Shown: positions 25,700-34,899, counted from the first letter of the stretch. The stretch is DNA of 64,000 bases from Ewingella allii (GCF_044430645.1 NZ_JAWUDN010000009.1:158006-222005); one strand, 5' to 3'. The notes: a model not told the origin generated them from the sequence alone. Translations and numbers: made by a program.

Positions 25700-26793
25700 T
25701 ATTGGCGGGCCTCAAAGTCGATGCGGGGGTCAACCAGCGTGTAAGTGAAATCACTAATAATGTTCAGCAACAGGCCGATGAGCGTGAAGATATACAGCGT
25801 GCCGAACATCACCGGGAAGTCGCGCGACACAATGGCGTCATAGCCCAGCAGGCCCAGCCCTTGCAGCGAGAACATCACTTCAATCAGCAGTGAGCCGGTA
25901 AAAAACATGCTGATAAAGGTGGCCGGGAACCCGGCAATCACCAGCAGCATGGCGTTGCGGAACACGTGGCGATACAGAATTTTCTTCTCACTCAGCCCCT
26001 TGGCTCGCGCCGTCACCACATACTGTTTGCGGATCTCATCCATAAAGGAGTTTTTAGTCAGCATGGTAAGGGTGGCGAAACCGCCAATCACCGTCGCCAG
26101 CACCGGCAGCGTGATGTGCCAGAGGTAGTCGGTCACTTTGCCATACCACGGAAGCAGGTCGAAATTGGGCGAGGTCAGGCCGCGCAGCGGGAACCAGTCG
26201 AGGTAGCTGCCGCCGGTAAACAGCACGATCAGCAGAATGGCGAACAGGAAAGAGGGCACGGCGTAGCCAATGATGATCAGCGAACTGCTCCAATTATCAA
26301 AAGCCGTGCCGTTTTTCACCGCTTTGCGAATGCCCAGCGGAATCGACACCAGATAGATGATCAGCGTACTCCACAGGCCAAGGCTGACCGACACCGGCAG
26401 GCTGTCCCTGACCAACTGCATGACGCTGGAACCGCGAAACAGACTATCGCCGAAATCAAAGCGCACATAGCTCCACAGCATGTCGAAATAGCGCTCATGC
26501 AGCGGCTTGTCGAAGCCAAAACGGTGAGTAATTTCGGCGATGACTTCCGGGTCCAGCCCGCGCGCGCCGCGATACTGGCTGTCGCCTACTTGCCCCACGC
26601 CAGGCGAGGCTTTGCCGAGATCGCTGCCGCCGCCGCTGCCGGGGATGCCGCTGCTTTTACCCATTTGAATCGCAGCGATAGCCTGATCGACCGGGCCGCC
26701 GGGGGCGATTTGCACAATGAAGAAGTTGATGGTGATGATCGCCCACAGGGTGGGGATGATCAGCAGCAGGCGGCGCAGGATGTAGGATGTCAC
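25699..26793 (-). CDS. yejB: YejB, permease of the YejABEF peptide importer
   Basis: 364 residues, DppB/OppB-type permease with an N-terminal helix (LLLIIPTLWAIITINFFIV), a periplasmic loop rich in glycine (GKSSGIPGSGGGSDLGKA, about 46-63), and five further helices. The EAA motif is VTARAKGLSEKKILYRHVFRNA. It partners YejE in the heteromeric channel. Follows yejA by 9 bases. Confidence 0.95.
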   Translation of the reverse strand: MTSYILRRLLLIIPTLWAIITINFFIVQIAPGGPVDQAIAAIQMGKSSGIPGSGGGSDLGKASPGVGQVGDSQYRGARGLDPEVIAEITHRFGFDKPLHERYFDMLWSYVRFDFGDSLFRGSSVMQLVRDSLPVSVSLGLWSTLIIYLVSIPLGIRKAVKNGTAFDNWSSSLIIIGYAVPSFLFAILLIVLFTGGSYLDWFPLRGLTSPNFDLLPWYGKVTDYLWHITLPVLATVIGGFATLTMLTKNSFMDEIRKQYVVTARAKGLSEKKILYRHVFRNAMLLVIAGFPATFISMFFTGSLLIEVMFSLQGLGLLGYDAIVSRDFPVMFGTLYIFTLIGLLLNIISDFTYTLVDPRIDFEARQ

Positions 26794-26802
26794 AGGCCCT
26801 CC

Positions 26803-28611
26803 TTAGCGCCGCTCTGCCGGTAAACGGTTAGCGCGGTTGAAGTCATACCACCAGGTGTCCAGCTCCAGTCCATTCATTGGCTGAATGGATGGCATGGAGA
26901 ATTTGTCCCAGTAGGCGTAGCGCTGGTGGTTGTTGTACCACATGGGGATCATATACATGTTCCACGTCAGCACGCGGTCCAGCGCGTGTCCCAGAGCCAG
27001 CAGGGCGTCCTGCTTGCCTTGGTTGGCGGCTATCTCGTCTGTCAGCTTATCGACCGCCGGGTCTTTCTCGCCGGGGCGGTTATAACTTGAATCAATGTAT
27101 TTGCTGTTCCAGATAATTTGCAGGTCAGGGCTGGGGTAGGGCATCGCGCTGTAAACGTTCGGCACCATGTCGAAATCCCGTTGGCGAATACGGCGAATAA
27201 ACTGTGAATTATCGACTTCGCGCAGGGTCATTTTGATACCTAAACGCGCCAGATTATGCTGGAAGGGCAGGGCATACTGGGTATTCGCGCCGCCAGGCAG
27301 CAGCAATTCAAAGGTGAATGGCTTGCCGGTCTTGGCGTTAACCAACTGCTGGTTTCTGACTTCCCAGCCCGCCTGTTTTAACAGCTCAGTGGCTTTCAGC
27401 AGGTTGGTGCGGTCATTACCACTGCCGTCGGAGCTAGGTGGGTGATAAAGCTTGCTAAAGACCTCGTTGGGAATCTGCCCCTTCAGCGGAGCCAGCCACG
27501 CCAGCTCGGCGGAGTTAGGGTAGTTGCTGGCGCTGTACTCGGTATTTTGGAAATAGCTGTTAGCGCGCTGCCACGAGCCGAAGTAGAGCGCCTTATTCAT
27601 CCATTCGAAATCAAAGGCCAGGGTTAGCGCCTCGCGCACCCGACGATCGCTAAACTGCGGGCGCTGAATATTGAAGGCCAGCCAGCGGGTGTCCTGCGCG
27701 GCCTGATTCTGGTCATCCTGCTTCACAATGTAGTTTTTGCTGAAGTTGGCGCCTTTATATTGCGTCGCCCAGTTCTTCGGCGAAGCCTCCATACGGAAGT
27801 CGAAAGCACCGGATTTAAAAGCTTCCAGCGCAATGCTGTCGTCGAGGTAGTAGTCGTAGCGAATGGTGTCGAAATTATAGCGCCCGCGGTTGACCGGCAA
27901 ATTGGCCGCCCAGTAGTCCGGCACGCGGGAGTAGGTGACGAACTGTCCCAGTTTGTAATCACTGATGCGATAAGGGCCGCTGCTCAACGGCGGAGTAGAA
28001 AGCGGCTCGTTAAACTTATGCTTTTCCCAAAACTTCTGCGGCAGGATAGGCAAGCCGAGCAGGCCGAGCATCATATCTTTGTCCGGGCGCGGCAGGACGA
28101 TACGCACCGTCAGGCGTGAAATGGCTTTCACCTCGGCGCCTTTGTACACCACGCGGAACTGCGGCACGCCCTCGGTCATAAATTTGCTGAAGGTGAACGC
28201 CACGTCGCTGGCGGTGATGGCGCTGCCGTCGTGGAAACGGGCGCGTGGGTTAATATCGACTTCGACCCAGCGGAAGTTACTGTCATAGCGCGCGGAGTCG
28301 GCAACCAGCGGATAATAGCTGCCGATTTCGTCGCTAGAGGTGGTAAAAAGGCTGTCGTAAAGGGTGTCGCTGCGCACCGCCGGGTTGCCGCGCGAGGCGT
28401 AGCGGTTGAAATTGTCATAGGTGCCAATGGCCGCCAGGCGAATGGTGCCGCCTTTCGGCGCCGCCGGATTGACGTAATCGAAGTTGCTGAAGTTGGAAAA
28501 ATATTTAGGTTCACCCAGAACGGAGAAGGCGTAGCTGTCCTGAATAACTTCGGCCTGAGCGCAAAGGCTCAGCGCGGAAAATAAAGCTGCTGTGATGAGT
28601 CGCGAAAACAT
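26803..28611 (-). CDS. yejA: YejA, periplasmic oligopeptide-binding protein
   Basis: 602 residues (E. coli 604), family 5 extracellular solute-binding protein. A signal peptide (MFSRLITAALFSALSLCAQA) precedes a mature domain with NPAAPKGGTIRLAAIG and the PSPDLQIIWNSKYIDSSYN region typical of YejA. It delivers peptides to YejBEF. In E. coli the sRNA RydC regulates the yejABEF mRNA; a near-perfect hairpin lies 33-56 bases before this start. First gene of the operon. Confidence 0.95.
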   Translation of the reverse strand: MFSRLITAALFSALSLCAQAEVIQDSYAFSVLGEPKYFSNFSNFDYVNPAAPKGGTIRLAAIGTYDNFNRYASRGNPAVRSDTLYDSLFTTSSDEIGSYYPLVADSARYDSNFRWVEVDINPRARFHDGSAITASDVAFTFSKFMTEGVPQFRVVYKGAEVKAISRLTVRIVLPRPDKDMMLGLLGLPILPQKFWEKHKFNEPLSTPPLSSGPYRISDYKLGQFVTYSRVPDYWAANLPVNRGRYNFDTIRYDYYLDDSIALEAFKSGAFDFRMEASPKNWATQYKGANFSKNYIVKQDDQNQAAQDTRWLAFNIQRPQFSDRRVREALTLAFDFEWMNKALYFGSWQRANSYFQNTEYSASNYPNSAELAWLAPLKGQIPNEVFSKLYHPPSSDGSGNDRTNLLKATELLKQAGWEVRNQQLVNAKTGKPFTFELLLPGGANTQYALPFQHNLARLGIKMTLREVDNSQFIRRIRQRDFDMVPNVYSAMPYPSPDLQIIWNSKYIDSSYNRPGEKDPAVDKLTDEIAANQGKQDALLALGHALDRVLTWNMYMIPMWYNNHQRYAYWDKFSMPSIQPMNGLELDTWWYDFNRANRLPAERR

Positions 28612-28643
28612 CCTGCACGTCGCTCCTACTAAAAGGGGGGCGC

Positions 28644-28667
28644 TCCCGGCACCTCAGGTGCTCGGGA
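28644..28667. other. Near-perfect palindrome in the yejA leader
   Basis: 24 bases running TCCCGGCACC to GGTGCTCGGGA, with arms pairing apart from one G/T position and the centre. It lies in the 5' leader of yejA. No T run favours a terminator on the plus strand; on the minus strand CCCCCTTTTAG follows at some distance. Confidence 0.45.
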
Positions 28668-28815
28668 TGTCTGCCGCTAAATTTGCTGATGGCAAACTGG
28701 TTGAAAATGCTACCAATAGCGTCTTTTTATCTTATTCCTGCTGTTTTACCACAGTATCAAACAGAGTCTAAGACAAAATGTACCATGGAGAGAAATCCTC
28801 AACCTTAAGAACCTT

Positions 28816-30399
28816 TTACTTTTCAGGAGAGAGCAATCCGCCGTTCACTTGGCGAGTGTAATCGATGATTTCATCCACCGGCAGTGGCTTGCTGTAGAGG
28901 TAGCCTTGAAGCAGGCTGACGCCGTGTTTACGCAGGTATTTGGCCTGTTGAACCGTTTCTACCCCTTCAGCGATAGTTTTCAGGTTTAACTCTTCGGTCA
29001 GTTTCAGCACGGTGTCCAGCACCGGGGCGATCAGGGTGTTTTGGTCGATAGACATCACAAAGCCGCGATCGATTTTCAGGTAATCCAGCGTGAATTTCTC
29101 CAGATAGATCAACGCGCTGTGGCCGGTTCCGAAGTCATCAATGGCGATTTCAATGCCTTGCTGACGCAGCCAGTTGAATTCCCGCATGGCGCTTTCGTTA
29201 TCCACCATGCCGCGTTCAGTAATTTCAAACACCACCTGAAAATAGTCTTTTGGCATGGCGAACAAGAAGTCCATCACGTCATCGCGGAAGCTGCTTTTTT
29301 TCATGTGATGCGGCGAAATATTGATGCCGAATTTGGCTTTTGGCGGCATGACCTGCATCAGGCGATGGGCATCGGCGGCTGCCAGCTGCATCACGCGACG
29401 GGTCAACGCCTCGATCAATCCCTGCGACTCGGCAAAATTGATAAAGATGTCCGGTGGAATGCGCCCCTCCACCGGGTGCTGCCAGCGCATTAGGGCTTCA
29501 ATACCCGCCACTTTCAGGGTTTGGGTCTCCATCACCGGCTGATATTCCACAAAGAATTGGTTGTGCTTCAGGCCAAGCAGCACTTCGCGCTCCGGGCTGT
29601 GGCGGCTTATCAGGGTGAAATAGATCAGTGCGCCGACCATCAAACTCAGCAGCAGGCTGGCAAGCAGGGTAAAGCGGATGTTCTCACCCGTCAGCTGCGG
29701 CGCGTAGAGGCGCAGAGTGAAAGGATAGTCATCGATTTTGATTTCAGAATAGTGGCTATGGGGCAGATCTTTTACCGCCATCAGCGAGCTGCCGATGGAG
29801 GTCAGTGCCCGGTCGCCGACTATCAGTGCAAAGCCGTGGTAGCCTTCGTCGGTTTGGGCAAACAGCATATAAGGAGAAAGCGTCAGCTCAATGGTGGCCA
29901 AAATGCCGCTGTCGCTGACGTCAGGGTTGCGATACCAGACGGCAATCACCGGCCGGTTTGGAATGAAACTGGTGCCTTGCTCAAGCTGAATATCCAGCGG
30001 CTTGCGCCAGTCGAGTCCGGAGAAAAAGTCTTGCACAGACAGAGACATTTCGCCGGTCGCCGACGAGCAGTAGACCCTGCCTTCACGGACCAGCAGGAAA
30101 TCGCGAACCCCAAGGGTAAGGGCCGCGTCGCGGCTTAGCTGATCGGTTGCCATGTCACAGTTTTTCTCTGGCAACTGACTAAGGCGTTTCATGGTTGCGG
30201 TGAGATTTTGCAAATACGCTTTGCTGTACTCTACGGTGCGATCGCTGACTTGCTGTTGTTGCTGTTTATTTTTTATCGCAATGGTGTAGAGCGTTGCGGC
30301 AGAGAAAATGAAAAAGAGCAGGGTGGCGGCAAATAGGCTTCGAATAAGATAAGTACGTCTGGGTAAAACACTATGGGTGAGAGCCGAATTCAACCCCAT
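28816..30399 (-). CDS. pdeN: PdeN (Rtn), CSS-motif c-di-GMP phosphodiesterase
   Basis: 527 residues. Two membrane helices (about 18-40 and 244-266) enclose a periplasmic sensor with the CSS motif (VYCSS near residue 111) and a partner Cys near 81. These cysteines form a redox switch read by DsbA/DsbB in related E. coli enzymes. The cytoplasmic EAL domain has EAL near 301-303, INIS, EITERG, DDFGTG near 421 and AEGVE, so the catalytic set is intact and c-di-GMP hydrolysis is expected. ATG at 30399 has GAAGG 8 bases upstream, better than GTG at 30414. The position between mepS and yejA is the same as in E. coli. Confidence 0.93.
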   Translation of the reverse strand: MGLNSALTHSVLPRRTYLIRSLFAATLLFFIFSAATLYTIAIKNKQQQQQVSDRTVEYSKAYLQNLTATMKRLSQLPEKNCDMATDQLSRDAALTLGVRDFLLVREGRVYCSSATGEMSLSVQDFFSGLDWRKPLDIQLEQGTSFIPNRPVIAVWYRNPDVSDSGILATIELTLSPYMLFAQTDEGYHGFALIVGDRALTSIGSSLMAVKDLPHSHYSEIKIDDYPFTLRLYAPQLTGENIRFTLLASLLLSLMVGALIYFTLISRHSPEREVLLGLKHNQFFVEYQPVMETQTLKVAGIEALMRWQHPVEGRIPPDIFINFAESQGLIEALTRRVMQLAAADAHRLMQVMPPKAKFGINISPHHMKKSSFRDDVMDFLFAMPKDYFQVVFEITERGMVDNESAMREFNWLRQQGIEIAIDDFGTGHSALIYLEKFTLDYLKIDRGFVMSIDQNTLIAPVLDTVLKLTEELNLKTIAEGVETVQQAKYLRKHGVSLLQGYLYSKPLPVDEIIDYTRQVNGGLLSPEK

Positions 30400-30519
30400 T
30401 TTTTCAACCTTCACTCAGTATGTTGCGGAATTCAAAGTATAACGTAGAGAAATGATTAACTGTCATTAAATAAACTTCAAATATTTTTATAACGAAGCCT
30501 AATAAAATTAACAAAAAAA

Positions 30520-30541
30520 AACGCCATCCGGAGATGACGTT
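30520..30541 (-). terminator. Terminator of mepS
   Basis: AACG-c-CATC/GATG-a-CGTT stem with one mismatch; the minus strand continues into a run of nine T (30511-30520 is A-rich on the plus strand). Confidence 0.8.
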
Positions 30542-30586
30542 TTTTATAGTTCGCTTGGCTTGGGACAACAAGAGTTTATTTATACG

Positions 30587-31171
30587 TTAGCTATGTTCAC
30601 CACTAACTAAAACTCGTCTTGCTTCACGGAAACGTTTATTCCAGTAAGTTTCGTTTAAGTTTGAAATCATCACACCGTTGCTGGTGGAAGCGTGAACAAA
30701 CTGATCGTTACCTAAATAAATGCCTACATGGCGACCCGTAGAGCCTGCACGGAACAGAACCAGATCACCGGCACGTAATTTCGTGCGCTGGATTTTCTTG
30801 CCCTTTTCCTCTTGTTCATAAGTTGAACGAGGTAAGTCCATGCCGAATTGTTCGCGGAAGGTTACCTGAACGAAGGCTGAGCAATCGATACCACGCTTGC
30901 TGTCACCACCTAACCGATAACGAACGCCTTTCCAGTCAGCGTACTGATCCATGATTTTGGATTTTACGTTGACGCTGCGAACCATTGCTTCGAATTCATC
31001 CTGAGAGGCTTGCAGTAGAAGACCATCTTTGTCATTTACTGCACGCATATCAGTTTGCGCGTTTTCTGTATTCGAAGAATGTGTGCCACTACACGCGGAG
31101 AGAAGAATTGCCGCGCCAATTGCGGGTATCAGCCGCAGAACATATCTCATAAACGGTTGAGACTTGACCAT
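30587..31171 (-). CDS. mepS: MepS (Spr), murein DD-endopeptidase lipoprotein
   Basis: Outer-membrane lipoprotein of the NlpC/P60 family that cuts mDAP-D-Ala crosslinks so the cell wall can expand. 194 residues starting MVKSQP as in E. coli; lipobox LSAC with the lipidated Cys at 27; catalytic Cys97 in GIDCSAF, His148 in GRHVGIY and His160 in FVHAST. In E. coli it is degraded by Prc/NlpI. Downstream lies a clear terminator, and upstream a long 449-base intergenic region. Confidence 0.96.
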   Translation of the reverse strand: MVKSQPFMRYVLRLIPAIGAAILLSACSGTHSSNTENAQTDMRAVNDKDGLLLQASQDEFEAMVRSVNVKSKIMDQYADWKGVRYRLGGDSKRGIDCSAFVQVTFREQFGMDLPRSTYEQEEKGKKIQRTKLRAGDLVLFRAGSTGRHVGIYLGNDQFVHASTSNGVMISNLNETYWNKRFREARRVLVSGEHS

Positions 31172-31356
31172 TGTTGTTGTTATCCCTTGAAGTCCTTAAC
31201 GATTTAATCGTTATAAATTGCCAAACGAAGCGAGACTACCTGCCGCAAACAGGAGCAGCAAACGCTTGACGAGGGAAATGTGCGTTACGACACACTTTTT
31301 CTTGGATCAAGCCATTTATGCCACATTTCTGTGCAAGCGTTTTGGAGAGTACCGTA

Positions 31357-31413
31357 ATGAATAAGGGATTGCGAGAGGTTTTGCGGGATTTTTTATATGA
31401 AATTGTGATGTAA
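31357..31413 (+). CDS. Candidate small ORF, 18 residues
   Basis: Begins ATG at 31357 with GGAGAG at 31344-31349 (7-base gap), and reads MNKGLREVLRDFLYEIVM before TAA. The product would be an amphipathic helix. It is divergent from mepS. Support is only the well-spaced ribosome site and composition; no homologue is recalled, so it may be chance. Confidence 0.25.
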   Translation: MNKGLREVLRDFLYEIVM

Positions 31414-31540
31414 AGTGATGTTAGCGTTAATGTAAAAAGAGATGAGCGTTATTTGTACGGCTTTGGCTCAAAAGCACAGCACAAGCGGGCTGTGTAATAA
31501 AAATTCAATAAAGCTATGCCAGATAATGTCTAAACGGAAA

Positions 31541-31570
31541 GTTCGGCAGTGTGAGATTAACCTGCCGAAC
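31541..31570 (-). terminator. Probable terminator of lpxT
   Basis: GTTCGGCAG (31541-31549) and CTGCCGAAC (31562-31570) form a perfect 9-base stem; the minus strand continues CTTTCCGTTT. Loop is 12 bases, so moderate strength. Confidence 0.6.
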
Positions 31571-31620
31571 CATAATATTTATGAATAGATGTTAAAAAAT
31601 ATGCTTGGCCTAAAAATGGC

Positions 31621-32322
31621 TTATTTTGAACGCAACTTGGGTAATGTTCTGTCTAACCAACCTACCAATTTGTCGCTTGCCGGGGTCATCAACCACCAAC
31701 TTGCTCCCACTAACACCACGGACAATGACCCTACTGCAATGTCGGTAAACCAGTGTGCGCCGATCATCAGGCGCGGCAGGGAGAAGATGACGGTGATCAG
31801 CAGCGCAACGCTAAAGGCCGTTTTACCCAAGTAGCGCAGCATAAAGCAGGTGAACACCAGTAGCATCATCCCGTGGTCGCCGGGGAAACTGTCGCCCGAA
31901 GAGTCTTTGGTCGGAATGCCGGTCAATTCGCTCACGCGGTTCACATCTGGGAAGCTCAGCGATGGGCTTTTATGACTGACGGGCAGTAAATGCCCCAGCT
32001 GGTTAAGCACCACGGCGGTCAGCAGCATGACGAAACCAATCAAAATCATCTGGCGGCGTCCGGCGGTATCCCTCTTTATATAGTAAGAAAAGTACAACAG
32101 GCCCATTGCCAGCAGTGAAATACCATCAAAAGCCCGGTTGTTGGTGATGGCTACCACGTGCAGGAAGGTCTGGTTAGTCGCCAAATGTTGGTTGAAATAG
32201 AAGAAAATCGACGAGTCGATAGGGAACCAGAAGCCGTGGTTCGCGGGCAGGTAATAAGATAAAAACAAAGCAATACCCAATACATTCAGTATCAGGATAG
32301 AGGGGATATTGCGACGCCACAT
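31621..32322 (-). CDS. lpxT: LpxT, lipid A 1-diphosphate synthase
   Basis: 233-residue PAP2-family inner-membrane enzyme that moves phosphate from undecaprenyl diphosphate to lipid A position 1 on the periplasmic face. Six hydrophobic segments are visible. Catalytic motifs are KSPSLSFPDVNR, SFPGDHGMM (PSGH-like, general acid His) and RLMIGAHWFTDIAVG (nucleophile His). The position between mepS and yeiR is as in E. coli yeiU. The SFPGDH variant is typical of LpxT rather than of generic PgpB. Confidence 0.9.
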   Translation of the reverse strand: MWRRNIPSILILNVLGIALFLSYYLPANHGFWFPIDSSIFFYFNQHLATNQTFLHVVAITNNRAFDGISLLAMGLLYFSYYIKRDTAGRRQMILIGFVMLLTAVVLNQLGHLLPVSHKSPSLSFPDVNRVSELTGIPTKDSSGDSFPGDHGMMLLVFTCFMLRYLGKTAFSVALLITVIFSLPRLMIGAHWFTDIAVGSLSVVLVGASWWLMTPASDKLVGWLDRTLPKLRSK

Positions 32323-32382
32323 AAGTAGGGACCTGTTAATTAGCGAATGTTAAGTAATATTGTGGGCGATACGGTAAGCCGC

Positions 32383-33357
32383 TTAACTTAAACGAATCTT
32401 CAACAAAGAAGATTGTAGTTCATTCCACTGGGTTTCATTGCGAGTAATTAGCTCAACTCTGCTGTCTAAGGGCGCCATCGGGCGAGTTTCAATATGCAAA
32501 TCTTCTCCCTGACGGTTGACCACCAAGGTGCCTTCCTTAATACGCATGACGCCTTTCACTCGGTCTACCGGCGCCAGGCGCACCCAGTCGAGCAAACCTG
32601 TAGTGTCGAAAACCGTCTCTTGGTCGAAAATCCAGCCGCAGCTTGCATAGCCGTCAGCCTGATTTAACGCCCGCCGCCAGCGCTGATGGCCTGGCAGGCT
32701 TAGCGCCGCCAACCCTTTTTGCGCAGGGTGAGAGTGATGATGCGCACCGTCGGGTAGCTGAACTTGGTTTAAACGCGGCTTGTCCAGCAGGCTAATATCA
32801 ATCTGCCCCTGAGCAGCAATCACCACTTCACGGCCTGCGGCCCACTGGTTCTGCCACGCGCTAAGCGCTTGATGGTCGTGCTCGCTATAAACGTCGGACT
32901 TGTTTGCCACGATGATGTCCGCTGCCGCCAGCTGATCGCGGAAATTCTCGTTTTCCACCGTGCGTTGGTCACTGAGATTGCGCGCATCAAGCAGGCAGAG
33001 TGAAGCGTTGAGGGTCAGCCAGCTTTTGTACACCTCGGAACCTAGCAGCGACAAAATCTGCTTCGGATGGCCCAAGCCCGTGGGTTCGATCAGCAACCGG
33101 TCCGGTTTTGCCTGCTGCAATAGCATATTCAGGCCTACCTGCATCGGCAGTCCGTTGACACAACACATGCAGCCGCCGGGGATCTCTTTCAGCACCGCGC
33201 CGCTGTCTGCCAACAGGCCGCCGTCGATGCCAATTTCACCAAATTCGTTAACCAATACCGCCCACTTTTCCCCCTCAGGTTTCTGAGCCAGCAAATGGCG
33301 AATGGTAGTGGTCTTTCCGCTTCCCAAAAAGCCGGTGATCAGATTGGTTTTGGTCAT
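32383..33357 (-). CDS. yeiR: YeiR, zinc-binding G3E GTPase
   Basis: 324-residue COG0523/G3E GTPase: Walker A GFLGSGKTT (about 9-17), the metal-binding CXCC motif GGCMCC (about 63-68), GTP-specificity NKSD, and a His-containing segment HHHSH near 205. E. coli YeiR binds zinc and hydrolyses GTP and is linked to metal stress. ATG at 33357; the preceding TTG at 33360 is disfavoured. Same position as in E. coli relative to lpxT, but its usual other neighbour yeiQ is now 1.6 kb away. Confidence 0.93.
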   Translation of the reverse strand: MTKTNLITGFLGSGKTTTIRHLLAQKPEGEKWAVLVNEFGEIGIDGGLLADSGAVLKEIPGGCMCCVNGLPMQVGLNMLLQQAKPDRLLIEPTGLGHPKQILSLLGSEVYKSWLTLNASLCLLDARNLSDQRTVENENFRDQLAAADIIVANKSDVYSEHDHQALSAWQNQWAAGREVVIAAQGQIDISLLDKPRLNQVQLPDGAHHHSHPAQKGLAALSLPGHQRWRRALNQADGYASCGWIFDQETVFDTTGLLDWVRLAPVDRVKGVMRIKEGTLVVNRQGEDLHIETRPMAPLDSRVELITRNETQWNELQSSLLKIRLS

Positions 33358-33451
33358 CAAAAATCCCTTATTAAAGGCGTTACGTTAACTATATGAAAAT
33401 AAACGGTTTTATTGGCATTGCATGTCATGGGTCATTATTTGGAGTAATAAG

Positions 33452-33505
33452 ATGCCGCCAGCTATCAAGAAAATCCAGTATTCCGCCGATGAAATAGAGG
33501 TGTAG
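33452..33505 (+). CDS. Candidate small ORF, 17 residues
   Basis: ATG at 33452 with GGAG at 33441-33444 (7-base gap). Reads MPPAIKKIQYSADEIEV then TAG. A small stem GTAGG/CCTAC (33531-33546) follows. It lies at the left end of the yeiR-yeiQ insertion. No homologue recognised; low confidence. Confidence 0.2.
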   Translation: MPPAIKKIQYSADEIEV

Positions 33506-33627
33506 AGCACGTTGTGCATAAGAAAATCTTGTAGGCGAAACCCTACTTATTTGTCAGATAAGTCTGTATTTTTATATTGGTTAAATTAATGTTTCACGTA
33601 AGTAAACTAACTGTAATTGAGGCACCC

Positions 33628-33936
33628 ATGAACAAAGTCATTGCGATCTTGTTTTTTGGATTTTGTACCTCAGGGATGACACAGGCGGCAGTAAGTTCTT
33701 CAGGTGGCACCATCCGTTTTTATGGCGCCATCGTTGAAGATGGATGTATGTTGAATACGTCCGCCAATAAAGTGGTCAGTGAATGCTACAGGGGCGGTAA
33801 AACCATCCAGCAGACCAACACTATCGATACTAAAAATCTTCCTAATTTTTCACTGCCGCACTCTATCGGGCAGGTTTCTACCCGTAATGTTAATAACAAT
33901 CCTCATCTGGCTATCATGACCGTTAGTTACAACTAG
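33628..33936 (+). CDS. Orphan type 1 fimbrial-subunit-like protein
   Basis: 102 residues: a signal peptide (MNKVIAILFFGFCTSGMTQAA) then a sequence with the opening of a type 1 pilin, GGTIRFYGAIVEDGCML. It has two cysteines (CML and SECYRG) placed as in the pilin disulfide. Pilins are normally 150-180 residues; this one is short and lacks the later beta strands, so it may be a truncated pilin or a small secreted relative. There is no usher or chaperone gene nearby. ATG at 33628 has GAGG at 33619-33622. A terminator follows 22 bases downstream. Confidence 0.6.
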   Translation: MNKVIAILFFGFCTSGMTQAAVSSSGGTIRFYGAIVEDGCMLNTSANKVVSECYRGGKTIQQTNTIDTKNLPNFSLPHSIGQVSTRNVNNNPHLAIMTVSYN

Positions 33937-33958
33937 CGGGCTAATACTCATGTCGACC

Positions 33959-33986
33959 AAGGAGGAAAGCGACCGCTTACCTCCTT
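33959..33986 (+). terminator. Terminator after the fimbrial-like gene
   Basis: AAGGAGG (33959-33965) pairs with CCTCCTT (33980-33986), with an inner AAGCG/CGCTT stem, followed by TTCGG. The outer stem is A/T and G/C mixed; moderate strength. Confidence 0.6.
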
Positions 33987-34158
33987 TTCGGCCTGACCTA
34001 TCCAGCTTTTGGTCAGCCCAATTTTGACCTCGTCAGCACTTCCCGCCCTTGATACTCGTTGCACTAATAACCCGGTGATATACTTTTCCCTATTCTATGG
34101 CGCTAAACGAATAATCCTCGTTTAATCTGCCAGACCAATTCTCCCTTGGAGTCATTCA

Positions 34159-34899
34159 ATGCGGCTTTATCAGGACATCGGCGGCAAACTGCGTAGCGCC
34201 ATTGCGGCAGGGGATTTTATGGCGGGCGACAGGCTGCCCCCAGAAAGAGAAATTGCCGAAAGCTTTGCCGTTAGCAGGAGCGTGGTGCGCGAAGCCCTGA
34301 TCATGCTTGAGCTAGAAGGGGTGGTTGAAGTGCGTAAAGGCTCCGGCGTCTATGTGCTGACCCAGCAGCCGGAGCCGTCGGGGAAGTGGAGTACTTTTCA
34401 GGGGGATAGCGGATTTGGACCTTTTGAGCTGCTTCAGGCGCGACAGCTGGTGGAAAGCGAAGTCGCCGCCTTTGCCGCCACCCAGGCCACCAAGGCGGAC
34501 ATCTTAAAAATGCGCGATGCTATTGAGATGGAGCGGCAATTTATCGAGCAGGGCGTGGTGGATGAAACTGCCGATGAGCTGTTTCACAACCTGCTGGCAC
34601 AGGCGTCTCAAAACAGCGTGTTAGCCAATATGGTGGCGGAGCTGTGGCAGGTGCGCCATCGCAGCCCTATGTGGCACGGCATCCAGCAGCACGTGGGGAA
34701 AAACGATCACCATCAATGGCTGCAAGATCACCAAACAATCCTACAAGCAGTGCTGCGGCGCGATGCCAAAGCGGCAAAACAGGCGATGTGGCAGCATCTG
34801 GAAAATGTCAAAACGCTGCTGCTGGCGGTGTCGGACGCTGAAGATCCGGCTTTCGATGGTTATCTGTTTGAATCCACGCCCTCTCTGCTAAATGATTAA
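34159..34899 (+). CDS. GntR/FadR-family regulator, UxuR/ExuR type
   Basis: 246 residues. An N-terminal winged helix (LPPEREIAESFAVSRSVVREAL about 28-50, then VEVRKGSGVYVL) and a C-terminal FCD domain (GPFELLQARQLVESEVAAFAA, metal-binding His near 141 and 194) match ExuR and UxuR along their length; the terminal KQAMWQHLENVK is shared with both. These repress hexuronate (glucuronate, fructuronate, galacturonate) genes. It sits convergently next to yeiQ, a fructuronate-reductase homologue. E. coli has no regulator at this site, so it may control yeiQ or distant uxu genes (inference). Confidence 0.85.
   Translation: MRLYQDIGGKLRSAIAAGDFMAGDRLPPEREIAESFAVSRSVVREALIMLELEGVVEVRKGSGVYVLTQQPEPSGKWSTFQGDSGFGPFELLQARQLVESEVAAFAATQATKADILKMRDAIEMERQFIEQGVVDETADELFHNLLAQASQNSVLANMVAELWQVRHRSPMWHGIQQHVGKNDHHQWLQDHQTILQAVLRRDAKAAKQAMWQHLENVKTLLLAVSDAEDPAFDGYLFESTPSLLND

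Larger units (their letters stand above)
31172..31620. other. mepS-lpxT intergenic region
   Basis: 449 bases. It contains the mepS promoter region on the minus strand, a small plus-strand reading frame with a ribosome site (31357-31413), and an inverted repeat near 31541-31570 that fits an lpxT terminator. No RNA gene was recognised. Confidence 0.4.
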
